A DNA stretch of 64,000 bases from Pomphorhynchus laevis (GCA_012934845.2 WNNJ02000464.1:116839-180838); one strand, 5' to 3'. Positions 12,548 through 40,354 are shown, counted from the stretch's first letter. A program made the numbers and translations. Notes: generated by a model from the sequence alone, not told the origin.

Positions 12548-12775
12548 CGAATTAATATCAACGGTTGTTGTTTGTATCGCTTTTTTGTGTGTTTAAGCTT
12601 GTAAGTGTTAATATTGTAATCAAACTGAACAATTATAGTTTTTTGTATTGTATATTTAAATTCAAGAAGTTTTAGTATTCATAGTGTGTTTAAGCTTGTG
12701 TATATTATCGCTCAATTTATTTTACGCTAACTTTAAAAATATTAAAATATTTAAAAAATATTTTAATATTTTTTA

Positions 12776-12930
12776 TATGCGCAAACTTCAAAAATATTTT
12801 TAATTAATGGATGATGACAATATTAAACGTGATATCAAAAAATATTAAAATATTAAAATATTTAAATATTATTTTATATGCGCAAACTTCAAAAATATTT
12901 TTAATTAATGGATGATGACAATATTAAAGA
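12776..12930 (+). repeat. Tandem duplication of about 100 bp
   Basis: The block GCGCAAACTTCAAAAATATT followed by TTTTAATTAATGGATGATGA and CAATATTAAA occurs at about 12779-12830 and again at 12879-12930, with an AT-rich stretch between. The region from 12930 to 13520 has no recognised gene. Confidence 0.6.
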
Positions 12931-13519
12931 AGGTGATATCAAACTTAAGTCAGATTTAAAAAACAGCAGACTAAATCTAAGCTTAACTATCTGAAATAAA
13001 AATTAACTTATTACAATAATATATACAATCTTGTTTACCCATTACGACAACCTTACGTCAGCCTTACAACGCCCGTACTGCTGTGGAATTTGGCAGTTCT
13101 GACGGCTTTTTCGTAATACTATAGAATTGCTTATCTAGTTACCGACATTGTATGACCAATAATGCTAACCAAATAATGTTAACTATCATGCAGAATAACA
13201 AAGCTACTGGAACTGAAAATTAGCTGTGGAGCATCTAAAATCGTTCGTCAACAATCTCGACTATTATTAATGTTGGTTATTTAACTATATATTCAAGGGT
13301 AGTCAGCCTCCATATTGTTGGAAATATTCTATTTAAAAAAATGTTGTATAAAAGGCGCGGCGATGTAAACGACCTAAATTGGTATAAAGAGATCGCTATG
13401 CTGAATCATACTTACAAATTTTAATCATCACTTCTGACTTCCAGACTGTCCAGATTTGGAGAACTAAGCTTACCAGATGAGTAATATGGATTTCGTACGG
13501 ATAAATCCACTCTAAAAAG

Positions 13520-14838
13520 ATCTATTTTATGTGGCAAATGCGTACGGGCGCACGCTTATATGACCACAACAACAAAAACAAAAATCTAAATCATGCGTCG
13601 AGAAGGTGGGTACGGAGGCAGCATTTGAATGTAATAAAGGAGGGAGCGCAGCGGACGACGAGTGGGATCTGATTCCAGGCGAGTGGAGGGGGCAACGAGG
13701 AAGGATCGGAGACAGTAGTTGTTATAGTAATTGGCAACGTAGAGTAAGTTGGAATTACGGGAACGCAGTGATAGAGAGGTGGGGCGAGTATTGTCTATGA
13801 AAGGGAGATTGATGAACGATAGGGAGCCGACTGCGATGAGACGAAAAGTTACGAGAAGAAGGCGGAGTTGTATGCGGATGTAGATAGTGGGCCTGGAGAG
13901 TTGAGCAAGATATGTGCATATGTGGTCAAAGCGACGGAGACGTAGGAGCACTCGAACAGCGGGGTTGATTACTGCTGAGGCAGTAATCGATTTTAGGGAA
14001 AAGAAGCGATGAAAGAAGAGCTATACAAGAACGGAAGTCAATAGGGGGCGGCGGATACGGCGGATGTAACGGGAATTAAGTTAGATGAGCAGACCTTGTC
14101 GCAGACGAAGGGTTTAAGGGAAAGGTGATCATCGAAATGGAATCCTAAGAAAGTGAGATTGTGAATTACGGGGATGATTGATGATGCAAAAGATACAGGG
14201 GAAGATATATGCTACGTTGACGGGAGAGGATTCACATTATTTTGGACTTGTATGAGTTTAAAACAAGTCGAAGATGAGAGAGACGTTTGTAGATAGAAGA
14301 AAGACAGTTGGAAGCAGAAATTACGATATCGTGTATGCGATAGCCGGGTGCATGATCATAGAAGGCTTATTGCATTACGTTAAACGGGTAAGGTTTTAAA
14401 AAGTCGAGAGATCGCAAAGTGAAGAGAGAAAAGCAAGGGTCCTAAGACTGAACCTTGTGGGATTCCGCAGAAAATAGTGATTGGAGGAGAGGATGATGAA
14501 TTTGAACAAACTCGAAAAGAACGGTCGGATATATATAAGGAAAACCATGTTACAGATGAGGGAGAAAAGCCGTAATCATAGCGAAGGCGAGAAATGAGGA
14601 TGGAGTGGTCGACGATGTCGAATGCGGAGTTGAGGTTGCGGGAGATGAGAACAGTATATATAGCCTTGTCACGAAAAATGAGTAGGTCGTTGTAAACTTA
14701 CATGCAGGCAATTTCTGCGGAGTGTTTATAGCGGAAAGCGGATTGGAAAGGAGGGTAAAGCTTGGATGAAGAGAGATAAACGTTGATCTGTATCAATATT
14801 ATGCGTTCTAAGAGCTTAGAAAGAGTAGGGAGGAGTGG
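13520..14838 (-). mobile_element. LINE-B copy: reverse transcriptase to 3' end, broken
   Basis: On the minus strand, from about 14680 downwards, the reverse transcriptase motif CGIPQGSVLGPLLFSLL (near 14440) is preceded by a GFSPSSVTWFSLYISDRSFR segment typical of RT motif 2a/3. The C-terminal frame 13586-13951 contains LSLRSRNSNLLYVANYYNNY, the usual end of this LINE class. The 3' tail carries GTGGCAAATGCGTACGGGCG near 13530, shared with 42540-42600 and, inverted, with about 54060-54110. It carries several stops and shifts and is 5' truncated. Confidence 0.7.
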
Positions 14839-14877
14839 AATGGTCACACGGCACTGCCTGGTTACACAGTGCCGTGT
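14839..14877. repeat. 15-bp perfect hairpin at a LINE junction
   Basis: GGTCACACGGCACTG and its reverse complement CAGTGCCGTGTGACC enclose a short loop; a further CACTGTGTGACCAGG follows. It lies exactly where minus-strand LINE-B meets the plus-strand RTE-like fragment. Confidence 0.75.
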
Positions 14878-14879
14878 GA

Positions 14880-16045
14880 CCAGGCACTGTGTGACCAGGA
14901 ATCAACATCCGAAGCGGACTAGCCTTCATGTAGGAACGTGGAATGTCATCTCGCTGACGGGGAAGGAACCAGAATTAGTAGAAGAGATGGTTCGTTTCGG
15001 TCTTGAAATAGCCTAAGTGACTTCTCTTCACTATTATGGAACTAAAACTAAACTTTGGATCAATGCTGGACCTTGAACTATTTGGGAGTCACCAACGGAA
15101 AGCGACGCCAGTCGGGTGTAGGGATACTTACAAGTCCCCGGTTGTCGTTCGTGGTAGAGAGGTTTTACCCAGTGAACGAAAGGCTGACGTCTCTGAGACT
15201 TTTAATCAAAGAGGGAAAGGGATAACTGTTGTGTGTACGTATGCTCCCAACATTATCTCAGAATACGCAGCCTTCGTGGAAGATCTTCAGGCTCTGCTTG
15301 ATAGTAATCCTGTTGGAGATTCCCTCGTTATATTGGGACTTCAATGCTCATGTTGGTAGCGACAGTAGCACTTGGAAGGGAGTGTTAGGGAGGAACGGAC
15401 TCTTTGATATGAATGTGAGTGGTGTTGAATTATTGCAGTTTTGTTTTCGTAACAATTTGTGCATAACCAACACCATGTTTGAACATAAGGAGATCCATAG
15501 ATGCACATGTCATCAGGATTCTCTCAGTCAATGATCAATGATCCATTTTGTAATCGTCTCATCTGATTTGCGACATTATGTTCTGGACACTCGTGTGAAG
15601 AGAGGGGCTGATATGCCAACTGATCACTACCTTGTAGTTAATAAATTTCCATGACCGGATCGGATGCTAGACAAGCCTGGTAAACCCAAACGTTGTGTGA
15701 GGTAGTGCTGGGAGCGTCTAGTCGATGTTTTTGTCAAAGAACGTTTTTCTGGCTACATGCGAGAGGACTTATCTCGGTTGCCATAAGTGGTGATGAGCAT
15801 TGATCAGGAATGGGAGATGTTCATATCCTCGCTTGCCAAAGCAACTGTGAAAAGTTGTGGGTCGAAATCATTTGTTGCTTGTCGCGGAGGAAATACTCGA
15901 ACTGCTTGGTGGACACCAACAATTAGATATTTTGTCTAATAGAAGGAGCTGGCTTATAAGGCAACTTTGTCAGATAAATCAGTGGAAGCTGTAGACAACT
16001 ACTGAAGGGCAAAGAGAGCTTATGCGGGGCCAAAAAAATAGCAGC
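14880..16045 (+). mobile_element. RTE-type LINE endonuclease fragment
   Basis: APE-type endonuclease of an RTE/BovB-like LINE. The N-terminal box TSLHVGTWNVISLTGKEPEL lies near 14920. The middle part contains GKGITVVCTYAPNIISEYAA (near 15210), the catalytic stretch around FNAHVGSDSSTW (near 15335), GRNGLFDMNVSGVELLQFC, and the downstream RGADMPTDHYLVV box near 15605. Reverse transcriptase is absent; the element is cut off near 16045. Several frame changes show it is dead. The matching RT C-terminal part of this LINE type lies at 25190-25870, on the other strand. Confidence 0.75.
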
Positions 16046-16500
16046 GGGGCCAAATACATGCTAATGACATATTTCCTCTGATGAAATTTGATTATCTAGT
16101 ATCTTATTCAAATTCAAATCATATTATTATCCAACCATAAAAATTTCCCGCTAAGGATTTTATTAAATTATTTAAATGGTTTTGAAGAAAGCCAATATCG
16201 TTACATATTGTTGCAATTTCTTAAAATTTCATTATTTAATGTATTATATTTTATATTATATGGTATGCATGAATGCTCATGCAAAAATATGTTTCTTGTA
16301 AATTTAAATATGTCATCTTTACGATATAAATTAATATTAGTTTTAGTTTTATAGTAACCTAGTAAATAATTCGGTAATTTTTATTGTAACATTTTTAGTG
16401 ATTTAATCTACTAAGTTATTATTTTGAAATTTGGGCTGTTTTACAATGATTCATTACTAAATATCAAATCATATTATAATTGAATAAATTGAATCAGATG
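16046..16500 (-). mobile_element. PLE-A fragment (Penelope-like), RT thumb region
   Basis: On the minus strand a stretch reads RKDDIFKFTRNIFLHEHSCI then PYNIKYNTLNNEILRNCNN, which matches the thumb region after the RT catalytic box in Penelope-like elements (the SxIPxNxK...R...C pattern). The same DNA occurs at 26030-26200, 30690-30850 and 31000-31170. The end toward 16046 shares CATGCTAATGAC...TTTGATTATC with 30195-30240. Confidence 0.6.
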
Positions 16501-16715
16501 TTTTAAAATCTTTAATTTTCCAAATTTTCACATGTTTTGTTTCAAAACAGCCATTGATCATTTTAATTTCAAATTAAACTGCATTATCGACTTGTATTTT
16601 ACGATTAAACAAATTTGCTCTGCTGACCTGATGAACAGAAGCGAATTTTATATAATTTACATATAAAGTTACTATATAATTATATTATTTTTATATTTTT
16701 AGAGTGTTAATATTA

Positions 16716-19700
16716 ATGAAGCCACCACCTGCGATAAAATTTAACTTCCAACATTTGCAAACGGCGCACATAAACGAGGAAGATATCTACACGTTTAGAA
16801 TCAATAAGGGAGATGATACAAAGCAAGCCGTAATTCAAAGAAGCAAAAGTAAATTATTAGTTTGGATACAAGGAACAGTAAAAATGGTATTTTGGCGGAA
16901 ATGTTTTAATCTGCCAAAAATATTTAAAAGATTGATTTTAATTACAAGTCTAAAATTAATTTCATTTTCGTATATTCAATTTAAAATTTACGACATAATT
17001 TTTATAAATACTTTTATAAATTCAAAAATTACTTTTAAAATTGCTTTTAATGAAACACGTAATATTTTTTATTCATAAATTTATCATATATTTACATCCT
17101 ACCTAATCAGACAAACTTCCAGGAAAATCTCTTCGCAATCGTTTTAATATTTTTTTATTTCAAAATATTTAGCTAACAATTACTTAATTAAAAAGGTGGA
17201 AACACATCCGAACTTTATCAACCACATACATAATCTCAATTTTTATAGCTAATTTTTTATAAAATTGTAATCTCCATAATTTAACTTTTTGTTCCTTAAT
17301 TTACTCTAATATACGTAAATGATTTTTTTCTTAGATATTATTTTTATATCACATAAGAAAAATTACCGTGCACATTCATGACAACAATTGCACAAACACA
17401 TATGTTTAGAAATATTTTAATTATTTTTAAATTAAAATAGTTTTAGTGACTTTAAAAAACTCACAAAATAATGTGCCCAATTTGAAAAAGTGGCTTAATT
17501 ATATAAGTATTTCATGTTTCGTTTATTTTTAACGAACGTTAAAGATCAGTAATATAACGACATCAATAAGATTACAGCTTTAATGGGCTTCAATATAGAG
17601 CCTACATTAATAAGATAAATTTAAGGACAGCATGTACGGAGCGAACAGATAGTTTTTTTGCACACACAAGTCGCGAGTTGCTCTTAAACGAATTGCTGCT
17701 TATATTGTTGCGTTATGTCGAGCATGGGTGTAATTCTCGGAAAAGGTGGCCATGCGCATTAAGGTAAAATTGTAATGTACAAATTTTACCTCCTTATGAC
17801 CTCTAATCCTTATTCTAATACATAGCATGTTATCAGTCAATTCATAAAAATTGACTAATTTTTAAATTTTAAATTTAATTTTTAACTTGATATAAATATA
17901 AATTGTATAAAATCTTATATAATTATTTATTATATATCTTGATTTTTATTTATATATCGTATAAAATACGTAGAATCAGTTATCTGACCTCATTTCGTCT
18001 ACCGACAAGTTATTATTAATATGTGGACTTTGCTTTCCCGGTAATATAACTTCTATCATAAATACAGAAACAATTTATTTTTGATACGACTATTTCTCCG
18101 CTAATTTTCAACAAAGTTTGATGAATTTTTATATTTTTATTATAAGTGACAATTATTTTTGCATGATGTCAACTTTTACAAAATATTTGATAACTCAATT
18201 TATGTGGAATCTCTACTATAATGCAAGTGATAGCATAAAAATGAAATTTCTGTATTTAGTACAAGGGAGATGCGTTTATAATGACTGAAGGTGCTGATGA
18301 TAATTGTGGTTCAATTCTAGTTGATGCCATATCTAAAGCGCAATTTGTTCACCCCCACGTCAAAGAAGGTAATTTAACGTCAAATGTTACTTCTGTTCTG
18401 CTTTAGTATTGAAAATGTGCAATTTTCAAAAAATTATAGATTATTATATTTATGAAATTGAGACTGTTCGAATCGCCATTTGTACTTTAAATAAACGAAT
18501 GAGCTTTATTAAATCAATAGCATTTTTGCAAATGATGAATTTGCTTTAAATCTGAAAGAATTAAGGAAGATCATGCTACAACGTTACTATATATATTGCA
18601 ACAAATCAGTGTATGATGTGAGTAATTCAGGATACAATGTGAGTTAATTGTGTTTGATAATGGAACAAAACAACAAGTTTTATTCAACAAAAATACTAAT
18701 TTTCACATACGAAGTGCTGGTAAGGCCAATGGCCAAGATTTTATAAACTAAAAATGCTTGTCCACCACAATTTTCGATGCATACATGTCAGCGATTTATT
18801 TAAGTTTCACAGTTTTTACCGAGAAATCATCAATTTTTAATTAATTTAATGTTTTATTTTAATTTAATGTTTCTTTAATTATCAACAACAGTACAGCTGT
18901 TTTCGATTTACTACGACAACGTTGGTTTATCTCATGTGTTTCCTACATATAAGAGACGATTTTCACTCTATTTCCTTAATTGACGAATTGCTTATATTTA
19001 AAGAATTTAGTTAATTAAATCAAATTAATTGAATATTAGTTTTAATTGACCAAATAAGTCTACTTAAAAATAATTAGATTTATCCTATAAATTTATTTAA
19101 TTATTAAATAAATACATTATATAATTAATATTATTTCGACTCATTCAATATTTGAAGTTCTTTTTATTCCAAGTTAGAATAAAAAATGTCTTTTTATTTA
19201 AAAGTCCTTTTTAAATAAAAAATGTTCTTTTATTTACTAGTCGTTTTTATTCCAAGTACGTGCATCCACTCTCGCACTATTTCGAAGGTAATTCAAAAGG
19301 ATTATCATCCTTCCTAATGATTTATTATTTGGTGCATTTTGTTAATTAACAGACAACATAAATGCATCTTTGTATTTATGAATTTTATATATTTGATAAT
19401 GATCGAATTAAAATTCATTTCTTAAGTAATTTTACAATTTCAGAACTAAATATGGTTGTCAAATGTATGCAAAATTTAATTAAATTAGTTAAATTATTAT
19501 TAAAAATAATCGAAATATAATAGTATAACTATTATAATAAAAAATATAAAATATATAATATTAATATATTAATATGTTAATTTAATTTATAATTTGGGAT
19601 ATAAAATTTTTAATATTATTAAATTTCTTTGAAAATACCCATTTTATTCGTTCTTTTATAGATAAAATCTTTATGGAACGAAGAATAGTATTTTTATTTA

Positions 19701-22555
19701 ATACAACAAAACGTTAATGTCCGATATTTCAATAGCTACTGCTATCATCGTCAGGAAACTACGATGATAGCAGTAGATATTGAAATATCGGACATTAACG
19801 TTTTGTTGTAATAAATAAAAATACTATTATTCGTTCCATAAAGATTTTATTAATAAAAAATGCTATATTATTTTATATTATATCTAATTACATCAATGTG
19901 AAAATAGGGAATTAACAGAATTAAATGAAATGAATAATGTAATTTAATTTATTCAATTAATTAAATTTAATTATTTAATCTAATTAGTTAATTTAAATTA
20001 ATTATTCAATCCATTAAATCGGATCTTTTCAGTTTGAGGCACTTTGTCCAAATTACGCAAAAAGTCTGTTTATTGTACATCTTCATGTGCTCTTCCGAAT
20101 GGCGTATAAATGTTTTGAGAGAAATGAGTTTGTGGCTAAAAAATTTTAATATTTAAATTTTTTCATAATAATTTAAAATTTAATTTTAATTTCAAATTTC
20201 AAAGTTAGAAACTTAAAAAATTATGTTTAAGTATTTTTCATATATCTTATCAATATACAATGATTTGAGATTTTTTCTATGCTCTCACGAAAAAACATAC
20301 AATTTTTTTATTTTTTTGTTCAAAAAGTAATTTGAATTTGAAATATCTTAAAATTTTGCAATTATAACATATAATTTTTATTGCGTTATCGTAAACATCA
20401 CAGTTATATTGACTTAAGTTTAAAATATTAAAATATTTGAATCATTCAAAAAAGAGTTATTTAAAATGTCTTTTCAAAATATGCATATTTTTAAGTTTAT
20501 TTTAATTTTGGTCAAACAATCGATCCCCAATAAGACATTAAATCCATTTTGTTGAAACTTATCTTCATTATTCCTTTTATATTCAATTTCCTCCTCTCTG
20601 CTTGATGTCGGTGGATCTCAACAGTTGAGGTCTTATTTACTGGAATAGTGAATGAGGTCCCAAATTGTTGATGGTCAGTGACATCAAGCGAAGGGGATGA
20701 ATGGGGGTAAATATGTGATTAAACTACGCGGTTGCATTTAATAGAACTAAGAGATTCAAAACCGTTTTACTTATAATTTTTTAAAAGGCACAACGGTTGC
20801 AAATATTTACCGAATAAATAAAATTATTGGCATAGCTTAAAATTCCTTAGACACTCGAATATGGACTCTAATTTATTGTCATTTCGATGACGTCTGGGCT
20901 AAATGAATTCGACTAAATATGAGTCAATCATTGAGCGATGTGTACCCCCTAGCTTTCTATTGCCTGATTTAAGCTGGTTCCATGTTGACTCAATTTGTTG
21001 AGTATGAATTCCTTCTGAGCTAACAAAGTCAACTGAATTATTTACAGTTCGGTGTTCAAATCTGTATCCTTCTAGGGTTTGCACACCACAATATCCTTTC
21101 CATAGATCTGAATGAATGATCGATCCAGGTAGTATGCACTGTTTTATGCACTCGTTAAGAGTTTTAGCATTTCTATGATCAACAGCAAAAAGAAACACTT
21201 CAGATGTTTCTCTACACACGCCACCGAAAACCCATTGTTGTGGAAGCATGCGCCCCCTATTATATTTCCGACGGGCGAAAACTCTTTCATCGATCTCAAC
21301 TATTATATTTTCGCCCCCTATCTTACATGGATTTTTTAATATTTCATCAGCACAAGCCTCGCGCATGTAATTAGTGTAGTCAACGGTCGTGCTGTGATCA
21401 ATCGCCAATTCTTCTTCGCAAAATTTAATGCGGGTTAATTGTTTAGACCAACAGTACATAAACATAATTGTTTTACGAAGCGGTAATCTGCTCCTTCAAA
21501 CCAAGTCCCACTTCGAACTGTAGTCGAAACGGAGCATTTCGATTTTTGGCATCTCCAATATACTTTATTACATCTGACACTTAATGTCATTAGATGCTTA
21601 CGACAGCATCTTGTTTCTACAAAAGAAGATAAATATATAATTATTTCGAACCAAATATAACCATTTCATACCACTTGGAATTAATCGATAATTCTTTAAA
21701 AACTTGACAGCATCTAATTCTGTAGAAATGTTTCGCAATATCCACTCTAAATTAATATTATTAGACATCTAAAATTATACAGTTATTCCAATAATAGCAT
21801 CAAATTTTTACAAAAACAATCGATTGATCGATCAAAATTGAAAAAATAAAAACTATTTGCAATTAATTTGGAATAACTTTTTAAATCAATATACAAATAA
21901 CTACATATTTAAAATATAAGCCATAGTAGACGTAGCGATTAGAATGGCACGATAAAAATAATAGCGTAGTATTGGTATTTTTCGAGATATTTTGAAATTA
22001 AATCTTTAATTTTAGGAAAAAAACAAAATTTAAATATTTTTTAAATCCTTTGTTGAAATATTTTTAAATGATTACAATTGCAAAGGTTATTGATATATTT
22101 TAAACAAATGAAGTTTTGAGTTTATAGCGCCTTGAAAAAAAATTAAATTTTAAATTTTTATGAAAAAATTTAAATATTAAAATTTTTAGCCACAAACGCG
22201 TTTCTCACAAAACAATTATACGCCATTCGAAAGAGCACATAAAGATGTACAATAAACAGACCTTTTGCGTAATTTGGACAAAGTGCCTCAAACTGAAAAG
22301 ATCCATTTAATCTAATTAGTTAATTTAAATTAATTATTCAATCCCTCAAATTGCGATATTCTTGATTTAGGTTCTGCTGTGATGGTAGTAGGTTTACTGA
22401 TCAGACCGAAAGAGCCCACGATAGTCAAACCTTCAAAAATTCATTTGCTTTCCACAGCTATTGATTCACGATTGTGGAAAGAGCAAGTTAACGATTGTCA
22501 CAACGAAATATTGGAATATGAAAAGGTATTGGCCAATAGCGTTACCTCAGTTTGA
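16716..22555 (+). CDS. RMI2: RMI2-like protein (RecQ-mediated genome instability protein 2)
   Basis: Predicted OB-fold subunit of the BLM-TopIII-alpha-RMI complex, which dissolves double Holliday junctions. Three exons: 16716-16886, 18260-18368 and 22371-22555, giving 154 aa against 147 in human RMI2. All borders are AG/GT and phases fit. The ATG lies shortly after an AG that may be the end of a 5'UTR intron. Matches along the human protein in order: PPPAIKFNFQHLQTA (PPLKVLAEQLR), LLVWIQGTVKM (VWMQGRVV), GSAVMVVGLLI (YVMVMGVVQ), KPSKIHLLS (LQAVKMTDLS) and SRLWKEQVNDCHNEI (ESMWELEVEDLHRNI). Intron 2 is 4.0 kb and carries a complete Merlin transposon (20021-22304) ending 66 bp before the acceptor. 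The gene converges on GMD. Overall similarity is modest, so orthology is inferred. Confidence 0.7.
17783..17990 (-). repeat. REP-1 copy in RMI2 intron 1
   Basis: Minus-strand REP-1: the plus strand shows ACCTCCTTATGACCTCTAAT at one end and AAATACGTAGAATCAGTTAT then CTGACC at the other. The hairpin end is missing. Intron 1 of the RMI2-like gene (16887-18259) otherwise shows no coding match. Confidence 0.65.
18369..19660. other. Intron sequence without recognised features
   Basis: AT-rich intron 2 of the RMI2-like gene upstream of the foldback and Merlin element. Short homopolymer-rich and TTTAAT-rich runs, including a repeated AAAATGTCTTTTTATTTAAA-like phrase near 19180-19230, are the only structure seen. 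Confidence 0.4.
19662..19851. repeat. Large near-perfect inverted repeat, arms about 90 bp
   Basis: Arms 19662-19751 and 19761-19851 are reverse complements with only a few differences, around a 9-base centre (CAGGAAACT). The arms contain ACAACAAAACGTTAATGTCC and its complement. On the minus strand the left arm reads CTGACGA, then a stem GATAGC-agta-GCTATT, then GAAA, the same layout as PLE ends elsewhere in the window. It may be a PLE end copied back on itself. Confidence 0.8.
20021..22304. mobile_element. Merlin-family DNA transposon, complete ends
   Basis: Terminal inverted repeats of about 145 bp begin GGATCTTTTCAGTTTGAGGC on the left (20021) and end with its complement at 22304. The 8-bp flanks ATTAAATC (20013-20020) and ATTTAATC (22305-22312) match at 7 of 8 positions, as expected for Merlin. 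It landed in a tandem repeat, since a 40-bp unit is found at 19973-20012 and again at 22305-22344. It carries one transposase gene on the minus strand. TIRs differ at a handful of positions and the transposase has a frameshift, so the copy is young to middle-aged but not autonomous. Confidence 0.88.
20899..21768 (-). pseudogene. Merlin (ISXO2/IS1016-like) DDE transposase, frameshifted
   Basis: Cuts and joins the transposon ends. The uninterrupted part is 20899-21465 (188 aa) with the DDE residues visible: Asp in VEIDERVFARRKYNRGR, Asp in HSDLWKGY and Glu in THTQQIESTWNQLK-like IHTQQIESTWNQ. Upstream, the minus strand has a Cys-rich zinc-binding start (TRCCRKH...CQKSKC) and the box GTWFEG, one base out of frame with SRLPLRKTI near 21505. 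A first exon from ATG at 21768 to 21672 (MSNNINLEWILRNISTELDA) joins 21616 through a 55-bp intron with GT-AG borders. The single-base shift near 21505 means this copy is probably dead. Confidence 0.85.
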
Positions 22556-22883
22556 AAGCTACTAGTATTTGAATTTTAACTTCATAAAAACCAATTTACA
22601 AAAAATACTTGTGGTTTTCGAATTTTGTCCATATTAATAATTCATCTCCATTGATCAAATAATCGGCACAAACATCACCATTAAATATTATTTTGATTCG
22701 CTTAAATTTACTACGGATAATGTATTTTTAACCAATAGCCACAACTTGAACTTTGATATAAAGAATATAAAAAATGTATGCTATCTGATATCATGTATAA
22801 GTTATAAAAGAACTAAAAGCTTTAAAATACAAACTGGATTTGCTTGTATGATCTTATTCGCGCAATTACACAAAAAATATACC

Positions 22884-23131
22884 GGCTTATATATTCTCGT
22901 CACTCACACAGACAGGCAAGTAGCTATCGCTTATTAACCATATTTATAATTTTCTATATCATTATAGATAATAATATTATTAATATTAATAATTATATTA
23001 TTAATATCTATTTTATTATCTATATAATTAGATAAAATGATAATTCAGACTAAAAACAAATTAATAAAATATACGTCCTTTTATATTCTCGTCACTCACA
23101 TAGACAGGCAAGTAGTTATCGCTTACTAGAT
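22884..23131 (+). repeat. Direct repeat in the RMI2-GMD convergent interval
   Basis: TATATTCTCGTCACTCACAC followed by AGACAGGCAAGTAGCTATCG occurs at about 22890-22932 and, slightly changed, at 23083-23128. The 22556-23539 interval between the two convergent stop codons shows no other gene. Confidence 0.6.
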
Positions 23132-23471
23132 TTAAAAGTATTAATATGAATATTAATATTAAGTATTTTATTGAAAAGTATGATATTAAATATAATGTAT
23201 TAATGTATTATCATTTTTATAATTAGATAAAACTATTAAAAACAAATTTGTTAACAACTCAAAACAAATTTGTTAAAATTAATAAAAGATTCATTGCATT
23301 ATAGCAGCGTAAATCAACATTACGTAAATCAACGTTTTTGATTTAATCAACATTAAATCAAAAATGGTATAAGTCATACACTTATAATTAATAGTTATAA
23401 TTAAATTCCTTCCAATATTACCTACAATTATTATTCAATATTTTTAGATCATACAAATAAATTGATTGTTA

Positions 23472-23477
23472 TTTATT
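23472..23477 (-). promoter_or_regulatory. Putative polyadenylation signal of GMD
   Basis: AATAAA on the minus strand, about 63 bases past the GMD stop codon. Position fits, but the surroundings are AT-rich, so chance occurrence is possible. Confidence 0.35.
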
Positions 23478-23539
23478 AAGATATTAATATTTATTTTAGA
23501 ACAAAGTAAATTGAAACAGTTATATTAAAGTAGAATTGA

Positions 23540-38949
<15,410 letters not shown>

Positions 38950-39179
38950 TTTTTATCAACAATTGTATATTTAAATTTTATTAAAATTTCTAAAAGGTAT
39001 CTAAAGATTATATAACCTAATAAAATGTAGTAAAATTCAGCTTTTTAATTCAGCATTTCTTAATTTCGAATTAATAAACTTCAAATTAATTTTAAATTAT
39101 TTCTTTTTAATTAATTACTAAATATCAAAATTAGCATTAAAACAAGTTTACAGCAAAGGAAAATAATATATAAAGATAT

Positions 39180-39424
39180 AATAAATCAGATAATTGAGTA
39201 TACGTATTTCATACTATATAAATCAAAAATAAAGATAAATAATAAATTATAAGATCTTATACAATTTATATTTTTTTATCAAGTTAACATTTAAAATTAA
39301 AGTCAATTATTATGAATGAACTAATAAATAACAGACGATGTATCAGAATAAGGATTAGAGGTTATCAGGAGGAACTGCTATGCTATCAGGTTTCGGCCCC
39401 TATTCATCGACTTAGCATAGCAGT
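39180..39424 (+). repeat. REP-1 copy with perfect 12-bp hairpin end
   Basis: Best complete copy: begins AATCAGATAATTGAGTATAC and ends with ACTGCTATGCTA (39374-39385) / TAGCATAGCAGT (39413-39424), loop including TCAGGTTTCGGCCCC. It lies about 230 bp upstream of the GMD start codon and so may overlap its promoter. Confidence 0.75.
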
Positions 39425-39725
39425 GGATGTAATTCTAATATGAAACAGCACGGCTAAACCAGTAGCATAATTCTTCGTGGCATTGTTGGCAAAATAAAAT
39501 AGCATCCTAAAAATATATAGGATATAATATCTTTTGCATTTATGGTTATTTGCCCACATTTTAAGCAAATAAGTTAAGAGATTAAATAAAGATAGCAATT
39601 GCAAATCAACTTTGTCAACAAAGTTGGCAAAATCGAGTCCGCACTTGAAGGTTATTTGTAATAAAGAATGCAATAAAGAATGCAATATGAAGAAAATCTA
39701 TAAGTGTTCAAGCTCATTACAATTT

Positions 39726-39800
39726 CTGAAGATGATGCCGGCTAGGCATCGAAATATTCAATTAAATAAATTTTGCGATGGTTTTTGCCATCTTTTTTCA
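39726..39800 (+). repeat. PLE-end-like hairpin motif
   Basis: CTGAAGA (39726-39732), stem GATGCC-ggcta-GGCATC (39734-39750) and GAAA (39751-39754), then an AT-rich tail. Similar layouts end other PLE remnants here. The flanking 39430-39720 and 39800-40350 stretches show no recognised gene. Confidence 0.55.
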
Positions 39801-40354
39801 AAATAAAATATATAATATTATATTATATTAAATATATAATTAAAATTATAATTATATTAAATATATAATATATATCACACCGTTGCATTCCTCATTCAAA
39901 TTCAATTTATGCAATAAAGTTGACTGATAAACAAAAATACAAGAGAAAATTGTCATCTAAACTGGATGAACATAAATGTAGACACTTATAGCCGAACAAA
40001 TCTTTCGAACAAAATATTCACAAAACTCTCCAATCAGTATACAATCTAGATGTTGCACAGTAAAATATAAATGCAATCTGGCGAACTTTTAAATAGCGGC
40101 AAATTATCTTAAAAAATATGTTTTATCAAATTAAATGTTATTGATATAAAAATATTGTATAAACTCTAATGACAAATTTGCATATAAATAAATTTTAAAA
40201 TATCCAAAAATATGAAATTATTTAATAGTATAACGATATCAACACAGTACAAGAACAAAAACATAGTATCTAATTTAGCTATATTTTTTTCAATTTCATT
40301 ATATTTATTTTAAAAATATCATTAGAAATTTATAATCTGGCAGATACACGGAAA

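Noticed and set aside
16887-17078. Extension of the first RMI2-like exon to the stop at 17078
   Set aside because: A GT donor follows VKM at 16887, and the next two exons continue the RMI2 match in phase; the extension is AT-rich low-complexity intron.
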